Source: Candidatus Borkfalkia faecigallinarum (GTDB lineage Bacteria > Bacillota > Clostridia > Christensenellales > Borkfalkiaceae). From it: a stretch of DNA of 38,207 nt. The stretch lies in the NCBI GenBank assembly GCA_019114625.1, contig DXFD01000007.1, positions 1 to 38,207 of the forward strand, given 5' to 3'. The notes below the pieces were generated by a model. It ran no database searches and had not been told where the DNA came from. It was given only the letters and a program-made list of their open reading frames with translations. Shown in pieces: positions 33,727 to 38,207 of this stretch; positions within the stretch are counted from its first letter, which is position 1, and each line of letters starts with the position of its first letter. A program made the translations under genes and the position numbers.

Positions 33727-36408
33727 TTACCGGATCGTCACCGTTCCGTCGGCGGCGTAATCGAAGGAGCCGATCGAACACTCATTCCCGAAAAGATAGG
33801 CGGAGCCGTCCTCGCCGACCTCGGCAAAGGAGAATGAGAGGAACACATTCCGCATATCGAACCCCTCCCCCGGAAGAGAGCCGCCGTCCTGCGCGAACCC
33901 TTCCAACAGAGCATCGATACAGGCGGAAACGGAACCGCGATAGCCGTCCTCGCCCGCTTCCAGCGACACGGCGATGGAGCCGCCCTCGGCGGGATCGAAC
34001 CAATAACTACGGTATCCCTCCCAATTTTCACCGCCCGGTACGAATTGCGTGCCGGTAAGCGTCGCGCCACCCGCTCGCAGCAGCAGGACCAACTCCCCCG
34101 GCCGGGCATCGTTCCATTCCACCGGGATGAAGATGCTGCCGTCCTCCGAAAACTGCGCCTCATTTCCGACTAACGTCGGCAAAATGCTGCCGTCTGCCTT
34201 CAGATCCAGATCATAGGTGTCTTCATAGATCTTGATCGTTTCCCAATAATCTTCCCCTTCCTCGTACGCTCTGGCGAAAAAATCGATCTCGAAGTCGTAC
34301 CATGTCGCCTGCTCCGACAAGGAAGGGTCGATGTCGATATAGGAAGCCGGATCCTCCAAAAGCGGCCGAATATCCAGCCGATAGCCATCCTCCGTTTGCT
34401 CCACGGGATCCAGCCCAGACACATACACATTGGAATCGATCAGATCCCCGTTTTCGTCATAGACGTCGGCATGAATATTGCGGCCGACGTCAAAATCTTC
34501 GGAGCTGTATCCGTTCCACTCGACGGGAAGCAGCAAAACACCCTCCTCCACTTCGGTGATCTCCCCGAATTGCGGCTGCGCGGAGCCGTCCGCCTCAATG
34601 CTTACAGCATCAAAATACCAGCCATCTAAATACAAACCATCGTCCCCGACGGTTAAATAGGCATACATATCGAAAGAAAGTTCGTAGAATGCGGCCCATT
34701 TGAGCTCGCCGGGGGAGAACTCGCAGAGCGCGACCATCGCGTCCAGATGATCGACAAGGTCGATGGAGAAGCCATCCTCCTCCGCCGTCCATTGCAGGCC
34801 CGGCGATCCGATATCATAGAGCCAATCTCCGCCCATTGCATATCCGGAATCGCTGTACGCACGCAAATCAATATTATAAATCTGCAGCGAGATCTCCTCG
34901 GGCGAAGCGCAGTTCCACTCGACGGGAAGAAAGATCTTCGAGCCGTCGACCTGCACCTCGCCGACGGAGGGCAGGAGCTGCTCCTTCGTGGGAGCGCGCA
35001 GCGCAAATTCTTCGTACGAAAGGCGGCACGAACTGTCGATCTGCAGCTGATAGCGGCTGATCCTGCCGTCCGGCTCCTCGAACGTCCCATAGATATCCGC
35101 CTTCAGCGCGGCGCGCGTCAGCAAACCGCCCGTAAACGTGCTCTCGATCACGACCTCGCTGTCCCCGAGATCGAGCATGGCGATCGTCTCCAACAAGGTA
35201 TAGTCGTCATGCGTATATTCGTGCCAGAGCATATCCAAGAGGTCGAGCGCCGTGTATTGCTCTTCCGCCCACCATGCGGCTTCTTCGCGGATCTGCCCGA
35301 AAAGGTCTGCCCCGTATCCCTCTCTGCCGTACCACCGGTCGAGGAGATCGGCCGCTGCATACGAGCCGAAGTTGCGGAGCAAATAATCCAGGAGGCCCTC
35401 TCCCGCTTGCGGCTCGTCGACGATGGACGCAAAGGCGCGCGACTGCGAGAGACCCTCGTACAGATACCCCACGGGGTCGCGCAGGGCGGCGATCGTCTCC
35501 TCGATATCATGATTCGCTTCCGCGAAAAACAAGACGCTCGAAAGGATGGTATCGCTGCAGAGCGCCTCGAGATCGATATCCAAAGACGTCAACATTTTGT
35601 CCAATTGCCCGACGAAGTCGGCAAAGAGGATATCCTCGGCGAACAAGGCGTCCAGATCCGCCTTCCACAAGGAGAGCGGCAGGCCGTCCAGCCGATGGAA
35701 GATCTCTTCCGCCCAATCGAGAAAAGCCTCGGCGCCGATCGTGATCGTCTGCTCCGTCACGCCGCCTTCGGTCTCCTCTTCATATGTAATGAAGGGAAGC
35801 TCCTCTTCCGGGAAAACCGCCATGACCGCGTCGGGCAGGACCGCCGCCGTCTCCGCCATGAGGAAACAAGCCTCGATCGCGCCGCCCGACTCCTCGGCGG
35901 TCTGCCCCGTAGCGGGCTCGTAATAGAGCGTATCCCCCAGCGTGACGCCGGAATATGCTTCGCCGCCGATATACAATAACCGATTTGAACGACCATTCTC
36001 CGTCGCGACGGCGTCCATATGATAGCCATACTGCTCGTCGCGGTCAAAGCGCGCAAACAGATTGACCGCTGACAAGGGAAATACGTAACCGTCCTCGACC
36101 GCCTGTCCGCTCCAGGTGAAATCGAGCGTCACATATTCCTGCTCGTCCAGCGCCAGGACGCCGTCTTCCCAGATCTGCCAAAAGGGTATCGGCGAACCGT
36201 CGGACGGTTCGCCCGTGCCGGGATCGTCCGTGCCGGGCTCGTCCGTACCCGGTTCGTCCGTGCCGGGATCGTCCGGCGTCGGGGTCACGATGCCCGTTCC
36301 GCCATCCGTGCCGTCCGTCGGTCCGTCCTGCGCGGGCGCGCACGCGACCGAAAGGACGAGCGCAAACGCCAGCAAAACCATGCCCACAAATTTACACATT
36401 CTTTTCAT
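33727..36408 (-). CDS. Large acidic lipoprotein with three repeated C-terminal domains
   Basis: This 893-aa surface protein has a lipoprotein signal peptide with lipobox LSVAC and lipidated Cys23. A Pro/Gly/Thr/Asp-rich linker follows (about 45-70) with repeats of PGTDE/PGTDD. The region from about 75 to 470 is acidic, with LxLDFTWSG-like strands and helices. Three repeats of about 130 residues, each opening with an (L/I)PVEWN motif near 497, 630 and 763, form the C-terminus and look like beta-sandwich modules. The ATG has GAGGGAG 10 nt upstream. Base composition is less GC-rich and codon use more mixed than in its neighbours, suggesting recent or relaxed evolution. Function unknown. Confidence 0.8.
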   Translation of the reverse strand: MKRMCKFVGMVLLAFALVLSVACAPAQDGPTDGTDGGTGIVTPTPDDPGTDEPGTDEPGTDDPGTGEPSDGSPIPFWQIWEDGVLALDEQEYVTLDFTWSGQAVEDGYVFPLSAVNLFARFDRDEQYGYHMDAVATENGRSNRLLYIGGEAYSGVTLGDTLYYEPATGQTAEESGGAIEACFLMAETAAVLPDAVMAVFPEEELPFITYEEETEGGVTEQTITIGAEAFLDWAEEIFHRLDGLPLSLWKADLDALFAEDILFADFVGQLDKMLTSLDIDLEALCSDTILSSVLFFAEANHDIEETIAALRDPVGYLYEGLSQSRAFASIVDEPQAGEGLLDYLLRNFGSYAAADLLDRWYGREGYGADLFGQIREEAAWWAEEQYTALDLLDMLWHEYTHDDYTLLETIAMLDLGDSEVVIESTFTGGLLTRAALKADIYGTFEEPDGRISRYQLQIDSSCRLSYEEFALRAPTKEQLLPSVGEVQVDGSKIFLPVEWNCASPEEISLQIYNIDLRAYSDSGYAMGGDWLYDIGSPGLQWTAEEDGFSIDLVDHLDAMVALCEFSPGELKWAAFYELSFDMYAYLTVGDDGLYLDGWYFDAVSIEADGSAQPQFGEITEVEEGVLLLPVEWNGYSSEDFDVGRNIHADVYDENGDLIDSNVYVSGLDPVEQTEDGYRLDIRPLLEDPASYIDIDPSLSEQATWYDFEIDFFARAYEEGEDYWETIKIYEDTYDLDLKADGSILPTLVGNEAQFSEDGSIFIPVEWNDARPGELVLLLRAGGATLTGTQFVPGGENWEGYRSYWFDPAEGGSIAVSLEAGEDGYRGSVSACIDALLEGFAQDGGSLPGEGFDMRNVFLSFSFAEVGEDGSAYLFGNECSIGSFDYAADGTVTIR

Positions 36409-36457
36409 ACCGTAAATTCTCCCTCTAAATATTATGACATCTCCCTGTCACGCCTAT

Positions 36458-36487
36458 AATATACAATAGGTGCCATGCAGTCGTCAA
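36458..36487 (-). promoter_or_regulatory. Promoter of the lipoprotein gene
   Basis: Minus strand: -35 TTGACG (36482-36487), 18-nt spacer, -10 TATATT (36458-36463). Confidence 0.65.
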
Positions 36488-36548
36488 GCCGCTTTGCGCG
36501 TAAATATTACAAGATCCCCGTATATCCTGCGTACACCCGATCTACGTC

Positions 36549-36567
36549 ACGCATAGTACTATGCAAA
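36549..36567. repeat. Interspersed palindromic motif, copy 2
   Basis: ACGCATAGTACTATGCAAA contains the perfect 14-nt palindrome GCATAGTACTATGC (36551-36564). It matches 18671-18689 at 18 of 19 positions and starts about 10 nt from the Nudix stop codon. Function unknown. Confidence 0.55.
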
Positions 36568-36575
36568 CATACCTT

Positions 36576-37019
36576 TTAGCGGGTTTCGCCGCCATGACAG
36601 CCTGCATCGCGCGATTTTTCGGCAACGGGCGTGTCCCGCAGCTTTTGGACGACGGGCGCGTCGGCGGGCGCCCACGCCGCTGGATCGAGGGCAGCAAGCG
36701 GCATCCATTCGAGCGCTTCGTGCTCGGTATTGCAGAAATCGGATAAAAATTCACAGCGATAGGTATGGAGGGTCACGATGAAGTCGGGATATTCGTGCGT
36801 GACGCATGCGAAGGGCGCGAGCACGCGCGCCTGCACGCGCAGCTCCTCGCGCAGTTCGCGCAGCAGCGCCTCTTCCTCCGTCTCCCCCGCCTCGACCTTG
36901 CCGCCCACAAATTCGTACTTGTGCGCGACGTACGGATAGCGGCTCTCCCCGCGCCTAGCGGCGAGCACCTTCCCCTCCCGCACGACGACGGCGCCGACGA
37001 CCTGCAGATGCTTTTTCAT
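36576..37019 (-). CDS. Nudix hydrolase (MutT-like)
   Basis: This 147-aa protein has a complete Nudix box: G40, E46, R54-E55-L56 and E58-E59 in GKVEAGETEEEALLRELREEL. The context (VVGAVVVREGKVLAARR, YEFVGGKVE) is that of MutT/NudG-type pyrophosphohydrolases that cleave oxidised or modified (d)NTPs. The ATG at 37019 has GGGAGG 5 nt upstream; an earlier in-frame Met would lie in the repeats. The C-terminal about 20 residues extend past the fold. Exact substrate is unknown. Confidence 0.9.
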   Translation of the reverse strand: MKKHLQVVGAVVVREGKVLAARRGESRYPYVAHKYEFVGGKVEAGETEEEALLRELREELRVQARVLAPFACVTHEYPDFIVTLHTYRCEFLSDFCNTEHEALEWMPLAALDPAAWAPADAPVVQKLRDTPVAEKSRDAGCHGGETR

Positions 37020-37029
37020 ACAAACCTCC

Positions 37030-37105
37030 CGCGAAATTCTCCGCAAAGACATTTCCGCTAAAATTTCCCGCAGAAACATTTCCGCTAAATTCCCCGCGGA
37101 AAAAG
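37030..37105. repeat. Short tandem repeat, about 27-bp unit, nearly three copies
   Basis: Units begin at 37030, 37056 and 37083 and share the pattern CGC(T/G)AAA(A)TT.CC(C)CGCAGAAACATTTC. The third copy is cut short and runs into the rpoC terminator stem. Confidence 0.7.
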
Positions 37106-37129
37106 CCTGCCGCGCGGGCAGGCTTTTTT
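37100..37129 (-). terminator. Intrinsic terminator of rpoC (bidirectional form)
   Basis: A 12-bp stem (37100-37111 with 37117-37128) with a 5-nt loop has A tracts on one side and T tracts on the other, so it can work in both directions. On the minus strand it follows the rpoC stop by about 10 nt. Confidence 0.9.
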
Positions 37130-37138
37130 GGATCTTGC

Positions 37139-38207
37139 TTATTCCTCCGCGGCCGGCTCGATGCCGAATTCGCGGCGGGTCTCTTCGACGAGGCTGTCGC
37201 TCTCGCGGTGGCCGGTGACCAGCTGCGGGCTGACGTTCTTGTAGTCGCGCACGCCGGTACCTGCCGGGATGAGCTTGCCGATGATGACGTTCTCCTTCAA
37301 GCCGATCAGCGGGTCGACCTTGTTCTTGATCGCCGCTTCCGTGAGCACGCGGGCGGTCTCCTGGAAGGATGCCGCGGACAGGAAGGAATCGGTCGAGAGC
37401 GCCGCCTTCGTGATGCCGAGCAGCACGCGCTTTGCCGTGGCGGGGCGGCCGCCGTTCTGGATCGCCTTCTCGTTTTCGTCTTCAAAGGTGAACATATCGA
37501 CCAGTTCGCCGGGGAGCATATCCGTGTCGCCGCAGTTCTCGATGCGTACCTTTCGCATCATCTGGCGGACGATGATCTCGACGTGTTTGTCGTTGATGTC
37601 GACGCCCTGCGAGCGGTAGACGGACTGGACTTCGTTGAGGATATAGTCCTGTACACCCTTGACGCCCTTGATGCGCAGGATGTCCTGCGGGTTGACCGAA
37701 CCGACGTTGAGCTGGGTACCCGGCTCCACTTTGTCGCCGTTCTTGATCTTGAGTTCCGCGTTGAAAGGAAGCAGGTACTCCTTCTTGTCGGTGCCGGCAA
37801 ATTCGTCGCGGATGATGATGCGCTTCTGGTTGTCGTGCTCGCTGACGAACGCGATGCCGCCCACCTCGGACAAGGTCGCCACGCCCTTCGGTTTACGCGC
37901 TTCGAACAACTCTTCGACACGAGGGAGACCTTGCGTGATGTCGCCCGTCGCCGCGATGCCGCCCGTGTGGAAGGTACGCATGGTCAGCTGCGTGCCCGGC
38001 TCGCCGATGGACTGCGCCGCGATGACGCCGACGGCTTCGCCCACCTGGATGGGACGGCCGGTCGCCATGTTCTTGCCGTAGCACTTCGCGCAGACGCCGT
38101 AGCGGGAAGAGCAGGTGAATACGCTGCGGATGGAAACATCCGTGATGCCCGCCGCGACGATCTCGTCCGCCTTGTCGTCCGTGATCATCTCGTTGACGGG
38201 GACGATG
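37139..38207 (-). CDS. rpoC: RNA polymerase beta' subunit, C-terminal part (5' end outside window)
   Basis: The visible 356 codons are the C-terminal third of RpoC; the frame stays open to the window edge ([12 protein letters not shown]). It shows the zinc site [13 protein letters not shown], the conserved [28 protein letters not shown] following it (trigger-loop region), [19 protein letters not shown] and [20 protein letters not shown] near the end. The C-terminus ends [11 protein letters not shown]. Partial only because of the window boundary. Confidence 0.98.
   Translation of the reverse strand, partial: IVPVNEMITDDKADEIVAAGITDVSIRSVFTCSSRYGVCAKCYGKNMATGRPIQVGEAVGVIAAQSIGEPGTQLTMRTFHTGGIAATGDITQGLPRVEELFEARKPKGVATLSEVGGIAFVSEHDNQKRIIIRDEFAGTDKKEYLLPFNAELKIKNGDKVEPGTQLNVGSVNPQDILRIKGVKGVQDYILNEVQSVYRSQGVDINDKHVEIIVRQMMRKVRIENCGDTDMLPGELVDMFTFEDENEKAIQNGGRPATAKRVLLGITKAALSTDSFLSAASFQETARVLTEAAIKNKVDPLIGLKENVIIGKLIPAGTGVRDYKNVSPQLVTGHRESDSLVEETRREFGIEPAAEE

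Overview
The window looks like chromosome of a GC-rich, spore-forming Clostridia-type Firmicute. Signs are strong AGGAGG ribosome sites, sigma-A-like promoters nearly all with a 17-nt spacer, a tig-clpP-clpX-lon-engB proteostasis block, ferredoxin-linked NfnAB, RqcH, an L-box lysine riboswitch, a SpoVAC homologue and a plausible forespore (sigma-G/F) promoter. Most genes lie on the minus strand. No phage, IS element, tRNA or CRISPR array was seen. All readings are by eye; no database search was possible.

Layout: 1-2.8 kb holds a very strong minus-strand promoter with a leader that probably feeds an rRNA operon beyond the left edge, then rarA and a zinc-ribbon membrane protein. 2.9-6.6 kb is a compact sugar module: class II aldolase, D-lyxose-isomerase-like protein and PfkB kinase in one operon, facing a GntR/LacI-type (AraR-like) regulator across a shared promoter region. 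6.7-7.5 kb is a lone, divergent polyprenyl-phosphate sugar-phosphate transferase. 7.6-16.6 kb is engB, lon, nfnB, nfnA, clpX, clpP, tig, with the electron-bifurcating NfnAB pair on its own promoter inside the protease block. 16.6-16.9 kb is a GC-rich degenerate repeat tract, followed by rqcH on the plus strand. 18.8-21.7 kb has a divergent GH36 protein and two small helical proteins. 21.8-23.6 kb has mnmA and a cytidylate-kinase-like protein.

23.8-29.4 kb is a five-gene minus-strand operon: polytopic membrane protein, class I methyltransferase, hsp33, a TPR protein and a HEAT-like protein, with 4-nt overlaps at two junctions. 29.5-32.8 kb is a riboswitch-controlled lysine/diaminopimelate operon (asd-dapA-dapB). 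32.8-33.7 kb has an orphan spoVAC with a tiny overlapping upstream frame, a sigma-G-like promoter and tandem duplicated copies of its own 3' end. 33.7-36.4 kb encodes a large acidic lipoprotein with three repeated domains. The right end has a Nudix hydrolase and the 3' part of rpoC.

The most interesting points are the self-contained isomerase-kinase-aldolase module, a sugar transferase whose catalytic Asp-Glu dyad is replaced, a GH36 protein lacking part of its active-site signature, the coupled TPR/HEAT pair in an hsp33 operon, and the spoVAC locus with duplicated gene ends.
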